A stretch of DNA of 64,000 nt from Halorarius halobius. Its GTDB lineage: Archaea; Halobacteriota; Halobacteria; Halobacteriales; Haloarculaceae. Shown here in pieces: positions 52,501-60,187 of this stretch (within the stretch, counting starts at the first letter, position 1; each line of letters opens with the position of its first letter). Position numbers and translations under genes: made by a program. Below the pieces are notes generated by a model, which saw nothing but the letters and a program-made list of their open reading frames with translations, searched no databases and was not told the DNA's origin. The stretch lies in contig NZ_CP101161.1 of assembly GCF_024298865.1 (NCBI RefSeq), forward strand, positions 889,227-953,226. The letters run 5' to 3'.

Positions 52501-53628
52501 TCAGCCCGTGATGATGCCCGCGAGTTCCTCGCGGTCGAACAGGTCGCCCGAGAACTGCTCGGGGAAGTACAGCGTGGCGTACCGCTCGGTGAGAAACAGG
52601 TTCTGGACCGGTCCCTCGTAGATGGGGCCGCCGCGGAACACGTTCCCCGCCTCGACGGCGCGCAGTTGCGAGGCGGTGTCGTGGTTCTCCATGAACGCGA
52701 CGACGGTGTCCTGGAACTCCTCGCGGCTCTTGCTCTCGTGGCCGCGCACGAGGATGGAGTCGGGGTCGACCTCCAGCATCGTCTCGTAATCTATCTTCCC
52801 GCGGTTGCTCTCGGAGAGCCCCTCGACGCCGCTGCCCGCGAGCGCGTCCGTGATGCCGAGGTCGTGGAACTGCTTCTTGTTGGTCCCCTTCCCGGAGATG
52901 CGGTACGGCGAGAACGCCTCCGGTTCGTCGTCCGCGGCGAAACACAGCAGGCCGTTCGGCCGCTCGGTCGCCGGCGGCAGGTCCGTCTGCACGTCCGCGA
53001 TGACGGCGTCGTGGAACTCGCGGAACGCCTCGAACCGCTCGCGCTCCTGGTACGCCTCCGCGACCTTCTCGAACGCCTCGTACATCGAGTAGTAGCGGTA
53101 GTCGTGCCAGGTGTCGGTGCGCCGGAAGATGGTGTTGCCGAGGAACGGTGCGACCGCCTCGGATAGCTGCTCGACGTCGGACTCCTCCAGCCCGAAGAAG
53201 GCGTTGTTGGTCAGCCACTTCGGGTCTATCATGTGGAGGTCGCTGTCCAACTCGAGGAACACCTCCTTGTCGATGCCGCTGTCGCCGACGAGTTCGGTCA
53301 TCGACGACGTGTCGACGCTCACGCCGTCGAGTTCCGCGTACGCGTCGGTGTGGTACCGGCTCGGCAACCCGACCGAGTTGATGCTGTCACCGTGACCCAG
53401 CGCCACCGCCATGTCCGCGTACCCGGGGAAGTAGTGGGCGACCGACTCCGGCACCGACTCGAGGGTGACCTCGCCGACGGGCGCCATCTCCACCGAGTAC
53501 GACTGGTCGGCCGTCGACGTCGGCGTCCCGCCGCCGTCGGTCGGCGTCGGCGTGTCGGAGTCCCCGGTACAGCCAGCCAGCATCGCGGCCCCCGCCGCGG
53601 TGCCCGCGATGAACGTGCGTCGTCGCAT
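52501..53628 (-). CDS. Iron/siderophore-binding protein 2 (lipoprotein)
   Basis: A 375-residue paralogue of binding protein 1. Tat-like leader MRRRTFIAGTAAG and lipobox LAGC near residue 19. Shared landmarks: SVEMAPVGEVTLES, RYHTDAYAELDGVSVDTS and WHDYRYYSMYEAFEK. It is transcribed alone from a promoter with operators C and D; the other binding protein is the next gene downstream, with its own promoter. Two binding proteins may offer two different ligands to one transporter. Confidence 0.85.
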   Translation of the reverse strand: MRRRTFIAGTAAGAAMLAGCTGDSDTPTPTDGGGTPTSTADQSYSVEMAPVGEVTLESVPESVAHYFPGYADMAVALGHGDSINSVGLPSRYHTDAYAELDGVSVDTSSMTELVGDSGIDKEVFLELDSDLHMIDPKWLTNNAFFGLEESDVEQLSEAVAPFLGNTIFRRTDTWHDYRYYSMYEAFEKVAEAYQERERFEAFREFHDAVIADVQTDLPPATERPNGLLCFAADDEPEAFSPYRISGKGTNKKQFHDLGITDALAGSGVEGLSESNRGKIDYETMLEVDPDSILVRGHESKSREEFQDTVVAFMENHDTASQLRAVEAGNVFRGGPIYEGPVQNLFLTERYATLYFPEQFSGDLFDREELAGIITG

Positions 53629-53642
53629 ACTCCCGCCGATGG

Positions 53643-53658
53643 TTTTGGTCGACCTAAA
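53643..53658. promoter_or_regulatory. Iron-box-like operator C
   Basis: TTTTGGTCGACCTAAA, one mismatch from the palindrome TTTAGGTCGACCTAAA. On the minus strand, TTTAGG 25-30 nt before the ATG at 53628 doubles as the TATA-like element. Confidence 0.6.
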
Positions 53659-53668
53659 TCCGTCGATG

Positions 53669-53684
53669 TTTCGGCGAGCCTAAA
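53669..53684. promoter_or_regulatory. Iron-box-like operator D
   Basis: TTTCGGCGAGCCTAAA, one mismatch from a palindrome of the same type. It is 26 bp from site C and lies between the two divergent genes, so it could act on either promoter. Confidence 0.5.
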
Positions 53685-53742
53685 CCCCGAGGTTCACATG
53701 TTGCCGCCGGGGTTTACCGACCCCCGTGGCCTCCGTGTGGGT

Positions 53743-54615
53743 ATGGCCGACATGAGCGTCGAGGAGGCTCTCGAGAAGTACGGGCCGAGCGAGATAACGC
53801 GCGAGGACATCGTGGAGATGGACGACCCCGGGTTCGCCCCCGAGAACGTCGCGCTCGTGACGGGGGCGGCGTCGGGTATCGGCCGCGCGACGGCGCTGTG
53901 TCTCGCGGGCAACGGACTCACCGTCGCCGGCGTCGACGTGGACGGCGACGGTCTCGAATCGGTGGCGGACCGGGCCGCGGAACTCGACCTGCCGGGACGA
54001 ATCGAACCGGTGCCCGGCGACCTGACCGACGACGCCGACGTGGAACGGGTGGTCGAGGAGGCGGCCGACCTCGGCCAACTGCGCTACCTCGCCAACGTCG
54101 CCGGCCTCCAGCATATCTCGTCCATCGACGAGTTCCCGATGGAGCAGTACGACCGGATGCACGCCGTCATGCAACGGGCGCCGCTCCTGTTGACCAAACG
54201 CTGCTGGCCCCACTTCGAGGACGGCGGCCGCGGCCACGTCGGCAACATGTGCTCGGTGCACGGCCACGTCGTCACCCACGACAAGGTGGCGTACAACACC
54301 GTGAAGTTCGGCCTCCGGGGGCTCACCCAGTCCATCGCCGCGGAGGGCGACGGCGACGTCCGCGCGTTCTCCGTCTCGACGGGCTACGTGAAGACGGAAC
54401 TCGTCGCCAAACAGCTCCCCGACTCGGCCGACTCGCGGGGGCTGACGGTCGACGAGACGGTCGAGCAGGTGATGCTCGGCCACACCCGCGTGAAGGAGAT
54501 GATGGAGCCGTACGAGGTGGGGAACCTGTTCGTGATGGGGTTCTCGGAACACTCGAAACACCTCGACGGCGGCGACCTGACGTACGAGGGCGGGATGAGC
54601 CTCACCTACGAGTAG
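53743..54615 (+). CDS. Short-chain dehydrogenase/reductase
   Basis: A 290-residue NAD(P)-dependent SDR. An unusual N-terminal lead of about 30 residues precedes VALVTGAASGIGRATA, the dinucleotide-binding motif. NVAGL is followed by an active-site region MCSVHGHVVTHDKVAYNTVKF containing the Ser, Tyr and Lys of the catalytic triad. Resembles 3-hydroxybutyrate dehydrogenase-like SDRs. The start at 53743 is preferred; the ATG at 53698 adds 15 residues with weak codon bias. Divergent from the iron-binding protein gene. Confidence 0.82.
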   Translation: MADMSVEEALEKYGPSEITREDIVEMDDPGFAPENVALVTGAASGIGRATALCLAGNGLTVAGVDVDGDGLESVADRAAELDLPGRIEPVPGDLTDDADVERVVEEAADLGQLRYLANVAGLQHISSIDEFPMEQYDRMHAVMQRAPLLLTKRCWPHFEDGGRGHVGNMCSVHGHVVTHDKVAYNTVKFGLRGLTQSIAAEGDGDVRAFSVSTGYVKTELVAKQLPDSADSRGLTVDETVEQVMLGHTRVKEMMEPYEVGNLFVMGFSEHSKHLDGGDLTYEGGMSLTYE

Positions 54616-54687
54616 CCGGCACGAGGACGGTCCAGCGAGCGTTTCACCCACCGGACCAGTTATCTCTCCCGTGGGCGACGCGTCGGT

Positions 54688-55131
54688 ATGCTCTCCAGCG
54701 AGCGCGTGCTCGTCGGCCGCCCGGCCGCGTGGAACCGCCCCGCAGTGTGGCTCTGTCTCGCCGTCGCCTGCTTTCTGGGCACGTTCGCCGCCTACGCCGT
54801 CGGCGTGTTCCACATCGCGGGCGGCGTCATCTTCATCCCGGGAGAGGCGGCGCTGGTCGGCCTCGTCGCCGCGACGCTCGTGGGACTCGCCCGCGGCGGC
54901 GCGGTCCCCGGGTGGCTCCTCGCCGCGGCGTCGCTGTACGGCTACCGCGCCGACCACGCCTTCCTGGGGCTCTCCGGGCGGACGCTCGCCGAGCAGACGG
55001 CCTACTTCCTCGGGGTCGAGGGGCTGGTGGTGCTCGCAGTGCAGGGGGTCGTCATCGGCACCCTCGCCGTCGCCGTCGGCGCACTCGCGCGGGCGGGGAT
55101 GGACGCCGTCTCCGAGGCGGCCACCGCGTAG
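54688..55131 (+). CDS. Small membrane protein (147 aa)
   Basis: A 147-residue protein with about four hydrophobic segments (about 20-40, 46-70, 72-92 and 105-132). No recognised family. It lies between the SDR and the convergent ligase-like gene, with which it shares no bases (end to end). Confidence 0.6.
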   Translation: MLSSERVLVGRPAAWNRPAVWLCLAVACFLGTFAAYAVGVFHIAGGVIFIPGEAALVGLVAATLVGLARGGAVPGWLLAAASLYGYRADHAFLGLSGRTLAEQTAYFLGVEGLVVLAVQGVVIGTLAVAVGALARAGMDAVSEAATA

Positions 55132-56634
55132 TCACAGCCAGTCGACGAACGACCCCTCGATGAGCGTCTCGCGCTGGTTGGCGATGTACTCGGCCTGCAT
55201 CCCCCAGATGGCCTCGGCGAACGGCTCGCCGCGGCCGTAGCGGCGCCGCACCTGCGCACGCTTCCACGAGGCCGGCGTCACCCGTCGGTCCGCACGCTCG
55301 CGGAGCGGCCGGATGTACTGGGTCGCCTCCTCCGAGGAGAGGCCGCGGGCTTCGAGGCCGTCGCGGGCGTACTCGAACAGCTCCGCGTACAGCACGTCGG
55401 TGTCGGTCGTCTCCTCGCCGTCCGCGGTTATCCACGTCAACTCGGCGTCGAGTCCGTCGCGCATCGCCGCGTAGAAGTTCTCGTTCGCGTCGTCCCAGTC
55501 CAGTTGGTAGACGGGGTGGTCGAGCCGCGGAAGCGACTCCATCAGCCCCGCGAACACCGCGAGGAAGGCGATGCTGTCCTCGACGGTCGGCTGGGCCGCC
55601 AGCGGCCGGAACTCGATGCGGGCGTTGGCGTCCGTCCGGGTCGGGCCGTCGAACACCGGACGCACCCACCGCCAGTACGTGCCGTGTTTGTGCCGGAAGT
55701 GGGCGAACCGGTCGTCGAACCGGCCGGCGTCGTCCTGCAGTTCGGGGACGACCGTCTCGTCGGCGGCGATGCGGTCGACCGCCTCGTCGACGCTCTCGAA
55801 GTCCTTGGGGAAGGTGACCTTCTCCGTGTCGTCGGGGTTGAGAACGGACTCGAACACGACGACGCGGTTCTCGTCGTACCCCTCGCCGAGGACGACCTCC
55901 GGGTCCTCGGTGTAGAGGTCCGGCGGGAAGAAGGGCGAGTTGACCCCGAGCGCGAGAAGCGGCCCCGCGACCCGGAGCGCGTACCGGAAGTACGTCGGCA
56001 TGTCCGACGCCTGCGCCACCTGGTAGTGGGGCTGGATGGAGGTGATGAGACTCTCGGGCATCACCGTCTCCGCCTCCAGTTCGACGTGCGGGGCGTCGAG
56101 CGTCATCTCCGCGCGGAAATCCGTGTTCGCCATCGCGTGATAGCGGACGGCGTCGCTCATGTTCGTCGCCAGCCGCACTCCCTCCTCCTCGATGCTGTCC
56201 GCGAGATACGAGGTCGCCGTCTCCCCGATGGGTGGCTGGGTCCACATCGCGTCACTGACCAGATACAGCCCCTCGGCGGTGGCGACGTGCTCGGCGGCGT
56301 CCAGCCGCGCCTGCACCTCCGCCTTCTGGGCACGGAGCCCGTACTGCGACAGCGGCTGAGGGGAGGTCTGCATCTCGGCGTTGTGAAGGCCCAGTTCCTT
56401 CTCGAAGCCGATGTACTCCAGCAGGCGCCGGGGCACCCGCGAGAGCGCGTTCGTCTCGTCGTCGACGGCGTAGAACTCGTACTCGAGCCCGACGATTGCC
56501 TGCGGGTTGTCGAACGTCCCTTCCGCGATTTCGGCTTTCAGCGCCTCCACCTCGCGGTCGACCCGCGACGCGAACTCCTCGGCGTCGACGTCCAGCGCAT
56601 CCCGCACACGCGCCACGAGTTCCGAACCGGACAT
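55132..56634 (-). CDS. Glutamate-cysteine ligase family protein (GCS2-like)
   Basis: A 500-residue protein with the GCS2 fold pattern. VGLEYEFYAVDDETNAL near residue 49 is the metal/ATP-binding segment, LHNAEMQTSPQPLS follows, and the C-terminal part has NARIEFRPLAAQPTVEDS. Haloarchaea accumulate gamma-glutamylcysteine made by GshA; this protein is longer (500 aa) than the GshA proteins of about 360 residues, so it may be a paralogue making another gamma-glutamyl compound. A minus-strand TTCTAATCC element about 28 nt before the ATG is a weak promoter. Confidence 0.72.
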   Translation of the reverse strand: MSGSELVARVRDALDVDAEEFASRVDREVEALKAEIAEGTFDNPQAIVGLEYEFYAVDDETNALSRVPRRLLEYIGFEKELGLHNAEMQTSPQPLSQYGLRAQKAEVQARLDAAEHVATAEGLYLVSDAMWTQPPIGETATSYLADSIEEEGVRLATNMSDAVRYHAMANTDFRAEMTLDAPHVELEAETVMPESLITSIQPHYQVAQASDMPTYFRYALRVAGPLLALGVNSPFFPPDLYTEDPEVVLGEGYDENRVVVFESVLNPDDTEKVTFPKDFESVDEAVDRIAADETVVPELQDDAGRFDDRFAHFRHKHGTYWRWVRPVFDGPTRTDANARIEFRPLAAQPTVEDSIAFLAVFAGLMESLPRLDHPVYQLDWDDANENFYAAMRDGLDAELTWITADGEETTDTDVLYAELFEYARDGLEARGLSSEEATQYIRPLRERADRRVTPASWKRAQVRRRYGRGEPFAEAIWGMQAEYIANQRETLIEGSFVDWL

Positions 56635-56819
56635 ACCCCGACGTGGAGGCCCATCGGATTAGAACCCTGCGGCTACCCGGCGGCGACGCCCCGGAGCCGC
56701 CACCGGCGACCGAGACGACCCACAGCCCGGAATCGGGCCGCAGAACTGCGGGAGCGGCCGGTTCGGCCGCCGCGACCGTCGTGTGGTTTTTTCACCGACG
56801 AATTTGTTCCTTCCCGCGC

Positions 56820-57416
56820 ATGAAACCTGCAAAAGAACTCGCAATCGACGTGCTCGGCGTGGTGCTCATCGGAATGGGCATCTTCGCGTTCTTCGATATC
56901 ACCTACTTCAATCTCACCAGTTTCATCGGCTACGACCCGCTCGTGGGACGAGGGCTCGCCGTCGCGATATTCCTCGTCGGCGCGGCGCTGGCGCTGAGCG
57001 AGCCAATCATGGCGCGACTGCGCGACGACGACACCGAGCGGACGGAGACCTCCGAGCGCATCGGCGACGCCCGCGAGGACGCCGACGACGAGTCGGTCGT
57101 CGTCTCGCGGAGCCTCGTCGACGGCACGACCGAGATATCGGTCGATAACCCGCAGGACGGCGAACTCGAGGACGTGCAGTTCGTCGTGCGTTCGCCCGCT
57201 GGCGCCGACGTAAGCCTCGACGAGACCGAACCCGGCGAGGCGGCCGACACCTACGTGCTCGCGGACCCCGTCGTGGCCGGCGAGACCACCTCGGTCCCGG
57301 TCGAGGTCGATGTCGACGACTCCGTCGACGTCACCGACGACGACATCGAGATAGTCGTGCTCAACGACGACACCGAGGTCGCCACCGAGCGGGTCCCCAT
57401 CGCTGACGTAGTGTAG
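56820..57416 (+). CDS. Membrane protein with C-terminal beta domain (198 aa)
   Basis: A 198-residue protein. Two hydrophobic segments at about 8-28 and 45-65 are joined by a short loop. The rest is an acidic soluble domain with repeated beta-strand pattern (VEVDVDDSVDVTDDDIEIVVL, shortened). Residues 75-95 are charged. No known family. A T-rich element lies about 30 nt before the ATG. Confidence 0.6.
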   Translation: MKPAKELAIDVLGVVLIGMGIFAFFDITYFNLTSFIGYDPLVGRGLAVAIFLVGAALALSEPIMARLRDDDTERTETSERIGDAREDADDESVVVSRSLVDGTTEISVDNPQDGELEDVQFVVRSPAGADVSLDETEPGEAADTYVLADPVVAGETTSVPVEVDVDDSVDVTDDDIEIVVLNDDTEVATERVPIADVV

Positions 57417-57425
57417 CGCCCGGCG

Positions 57426-57665
57426 TCACTCGACCGCGATGGCCTCGACGTCGGCCGCCTCGAGGTCGACTTCGGCCGACACACCCCGGCGCAGGCGACG
57501 CGCCACGACGGCCGCGCCGACGCCCGCGAGCACGAGCAGGCCGAGCGGCACCCGAGCGCCGCGTGCCGTCTCCTCCTCGGCCGGTTCGGCCGACTCCTCG
57601 CTCGGCCCGCCGAAACGGGCGTCGTCCAGGTGCAACTCGAAGAACGTGACGTTGTCGAATGCCAT
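57426..57665 (-). CDS. Small membrane protein (79 aa)
   Basis: A 79-residue protein with an N-terminal soluble stretch (MAFDNVTFFELHLDD), one hydrophobic segment at about 40-60 and an acidic tail. A TATA-like element lies 24-30 nt upstream, so it is probably a real gene, leaderless. Convergent with the 198-aa protein gene. Function unknown. Confidence 0.6.
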   Translation of the reverse strand: MAFDNVTFFELHLDDARFGGPSEESAEPAEEETARGARVPLGLLVLAGVGAAVVARRLRRGVSAEVDLEAADVEAIAVE

Positions 57666-57688
57666 GCCCCCTGTACGACGGACGAGAG

Positions 57689-57695
57689 CTTATAG
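57689..57695 (-). promoter_or_regulatory. TATA-like box of the 79-aa gene
   Basis: CTATAAG on the minus strand, 24-30 nt before the ATG, in the right place for a leaderless message. Confidence 0.55.
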
Positions 57696-57782
57696 CCGTA
57701 CTGACGTGTGCTGACAGCGCGCCGGGAGTGCCGACTGCGAGGCCGGACGAACGCCCACGGGGACGACGCGACGACGGCCCCC

Positions 57783-58754
57783 CTACGCGAACGTCGCCCG
57801 GAGGTCGCCGACGACGGCGTCGACCGCCTCGTGGGCACGTTCGAGGTCGGCCGGCGGGGCCAGCATCGAGAAGAACCCGTGGATGACGTCGTCGTAGTTG
57901 CGGTGGTCGACGGGGACGTCCGCCTCCCGAAGCGCGTCGGCGTAGGCGGCCCCCTCGTCGCGCAGGGGGTCGAACCCCGCGGTCACCACCGTCGCGGGCG
58001 GCAGGTCGGCGTGGCTACTCGCGGCCATCGGGAACGCGTACGGGTTCGCCCGGTGGATGTCGCTCCCGAAGTAGCAGTCGGAGAACCACAGCATGTCCTC
58101 CGCGACGAGGAAGTACCCCTCCTTGTTCTCGTCCCACGACTCGTACTGCCGGGTGTCGTCGACGGCCGGGTAGACGAGCACCTGCCGGTCGATAGCCGGC
58201 CCGTCGTCGCGGTCCCGTGCAAGCAGGGAGACGGCCGCCGCGAGGTTGCCGCCCGCGCTGTCGCCCATCACTGCCACCTGCCCGTCGCCGTCGAACTCTC
58301 CGGGGTTCGCGGCGACGTAGTCGGTGGCGGCGTACGCGTCCTCGATAGCCGCGGGGAACGGCTCCTCCGGGGCGCGGCGGTAGTCGACGGCGACGACGTT
58401 CACCTCCGCGCCGGCACAGACGTGCCGACACACCACGTCGTGGCTGTCGAGGTCGCCGATGACGAACCCGCCGCCGTGGAAGTAGACGACCGTCGGGAAC
58501 GGCGCCTCGCTCGCGCCGGCCGGGCGGTAGTGCCGAACGGGAACGTCGTCGCGCGTCTCGCCCACGTCGGGGTCGTAGCCGGGGACCGTCCGGTCGTGGA
58601 CGCGGTCGACCGACGGCTCCTCGACGTCGGCGTTGAACTGCTCGTAGATGTCGCGGGCTCCACGGGGGCCGTACTGGTTCAGCGGGAGCGCATCGAGCGC
58701 GGCTAGCTGTTCGAGGACCGCCTGCACCTCCGGATGTGGCTCGTCGGCTCGCAT
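57783..58754 (-). CDS. Alpha/beta hydrolase of the HSL (GDXG) family
   Basis: A 323-residue esterase/lipase-like enzyme. The oxyanion motif HGGG is in YFHGGGFVIG (about residue 100), the nucleophile motif GDSAGG follows at about 170, and the acid-base pair is in the C-terminal DPLRDEG and DDVIHGF segments. No signal peptide, so cytoplasmic. A TATA-like element at 58778-58785 precedes it. Substrate unknown. Confidence 0.9.
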   Translation of the reverse strand: MRADEPHPEVQAVLEQLAALDALPLNQYGPRGARDIYEQFNADVEEPSVDRVHDRTVPGYDPDVGETRDDVPVRHYRPAGASEAPFPTVVYFHGGGFVIGDLDSHDVVCRHVCAGAEVNVVAVDYRRAPEEPFPAAIEDAYAATDYVAANPGEFDGDGQVAVMGDSAGGNLAAAVSLLARDRDDGPAIDRQVLVYPAVDDTRQYESWDENKEGYFLVAEDMLWFSDCYFGSDIHRANPYAFPMAASSHADLPPATVVTAGFDPLRDEGAAYADALREADVPVDHRNYDDVIHGFFSMLAPPADLERAHEAVDAVVGDLRATFA

Positions 58755-58777
58755 ACCCGCTCGTCGCTTGCGACTGA

Positions 58778-58785
58778 CATAAACG
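58778..58785 (-). promoter_or_regulatory. TATA-like box of the HSL-type hydrolase
   Basis: CGTTTATG on the minus strand, 24-31 nt before the ATG. Leaderless spacing. Confidence 0.5.
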
Positions 58786-58876
58786 CGGGGCTCGCGGCAT
58801 CGCGGCCCCCAATCACTTCCGGACCGCGCGAGTAGTCCGGACCGGCACTCACGGGGCCGAGCCCCGGCTATCAACC

Positions 58877-60106
58877 ATGACCGAGACTGACGAGACGGAC
58901 GACACGACGGAGAACGGCGAACCGACGGACGACACGACGGAGACGACCGCCGACGAGAGCGAGAAGCGCGAGGAGACGCTCCGCGAGCGCATCGAGGAAG
59001 TGTCGGACGTGACGGTCGACGACGACCGGCTCGTGACGGTGGCCGTCCCCCCCGACGGGGAGGCGTTCGAGGCGGTCCGCGAGGAGGTGGCCGAGGACCG
59101 CGCGAACGCCGACCACCACGACGAGGCGGCCTCGAAGCCGTACCAGGAGGCGATGGGGCGGGTCCACGACCTGCTCCAGTCACAGGAAGAACTGCCCGCC
59201 AACGGGCTGGTGGTGTACGCCGGCGTCGTCGACGGCGAGGCAGTCACGTACACGTTCGACGACATGCCCCGGCCGGTCGACGAACGGGTCTACACCGTCG
59301 CCAACACCTTCGACACGGGGCCGCTGGAGCCGACGGCCGGCGCCACCGACGAGACGTACGGCCTGCTGGTCGTCGAGCGCGGGGGCGCGGCGCTAGGCCG
59401 CTACGACGGCACCGTCACCCTCCTCGAGCAACTGGACAGCGACGTGCGCGGGAAGACCCGCAAGGGCGGCCAGTCGGAGGAGCGGTTCGAGCGCCGCCGC
59501 GAGGAGCAGAAGGAGGAGTTCTTCGAGGAGGTGGCGACGGCCGCCGAGCGCGCCTTCATCGGGTCGGAGGGCTCCGACCCCGGGCGGCCGGCCGGCGGCA
59601 CCGACGACACCGAGTGGGACGACGAGGAGTCGGCGCCCGACCCGGGCGTCGACGCCCTGCTGGTCGGCGGTACGGACGTCACCGTCGAGCAGTTCGCCGA
59701 CGGCGACCACCTCGACCACCGCCTCGACGAGAAGATACTCGACACCTACGCCGTCGAGTACGCCTCCGAACAGGGTCTGCGCGAACTCGTCGAGGCCGCC
59801 AGCGAGCGCCTGGAGGCACGCGGCGACGCGACCGACGCGCTGTCGGCGTTCCTGCGGGCGGTCGGCGACGACGAGGAGCCGACCGCGTACGGCCGCGACG
59901 GCGTCGACGAGGCGCTCACCTACGAGGCCGTCGAGACGCTCGTCGTCTCGGAGGCGCTCGACCCCGCCGCAATCGGCGAGTTCGAGGAGCGGGCCGCCGA
60001 GCAGGGCGGCGACTCCGTCGTCGTCCCCGCCGACACCGAGGACGGGAGCCGTTTCGAGGAGGCGTTCGACGGCGTCGGCGCACACCTCCGGTTCCCGGTG
60101 GAGTGA
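58877..60106 (+). CDS. aRF1/eRF1 paralogue with GGQ but no NIKS
   Basis: A 409-residue protein of about the length of archaeal release factor 1. The N-domain segment LVTVAVPPDGEAFEAVREEV aligns with the eRF1 opening. At the place of NIKS it has ANADHHDEAASK instead. LPANGLVVYAGVVDG leads into the middle domain, where GKTRKGGQSEERFERRR keeps the GGQ peptidyl-hydrolysis motif. The C-domain is acidic. Stop-codon recognition should be lost; ribosome rescue or tRNA-nascent chain release (Vms1/Dom34-like) is possible. An acidic disordered stretch of about 30 residues opens it. Confidence 0.78.
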   Translation: MTETDETDDTTENGEPTDDTTETTADESEKREETLRERIEEVSDVTVDDDRLVTVAVPPDGEAFEAVREEVAEDRANADHHDEAASKPYQEAMGRVHDLLQSQEELPANGLVVYAGVVDGEAVTYTFDDMPRPVDERVYTVANTFDTGPLEPTAGATDETYGLLVVERGGAALGRYDGTVTLLEQLDSDVRGKTRKGGQSEERFERRREEQKEEFFEEVATAAERAFIGSEGSDPGRPAGGTDDTEWDDEESAPDPGVDALLVGGTDVTVEQFADGDHLDHRLDEKILDTYAVEYASEQGLRELVEAASERLEARGDATDALSAFLRAVGDDEEPTAYGRDGVDEALTYEAVETLVVSEALDPAAIGEFEERAAEQGGDSVVVPADTEDGSRFEEAFDGVGAHLRFPVE

Positions 60107-60156
60107 CGCCGCGCGGCGACCTCTCGAATCTCTTACCAATCTACGTTTCACCGAGA

Positions 60157-60162
60157 GTATAC
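60157..60162 (+). promoter_or_regulatory. TATA-like box of citrate synthase
   Basis: GTATAC, 26-31 nt before the ATG at 60188, spaced for leaderless transcription. Confidence 0.5.
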
Positions 60163-60187
60163 GTTCGTCGCCGCCCAACCTGACGGC

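Noticed and set aside
53698-53742. Earlier in-frame ATG for the SDR gene
   Set aside because: Its 15 extra codons have weak third-position GC bias and lie only 14 nt from an operator; the ATG at 53743 is favoured but not proven.
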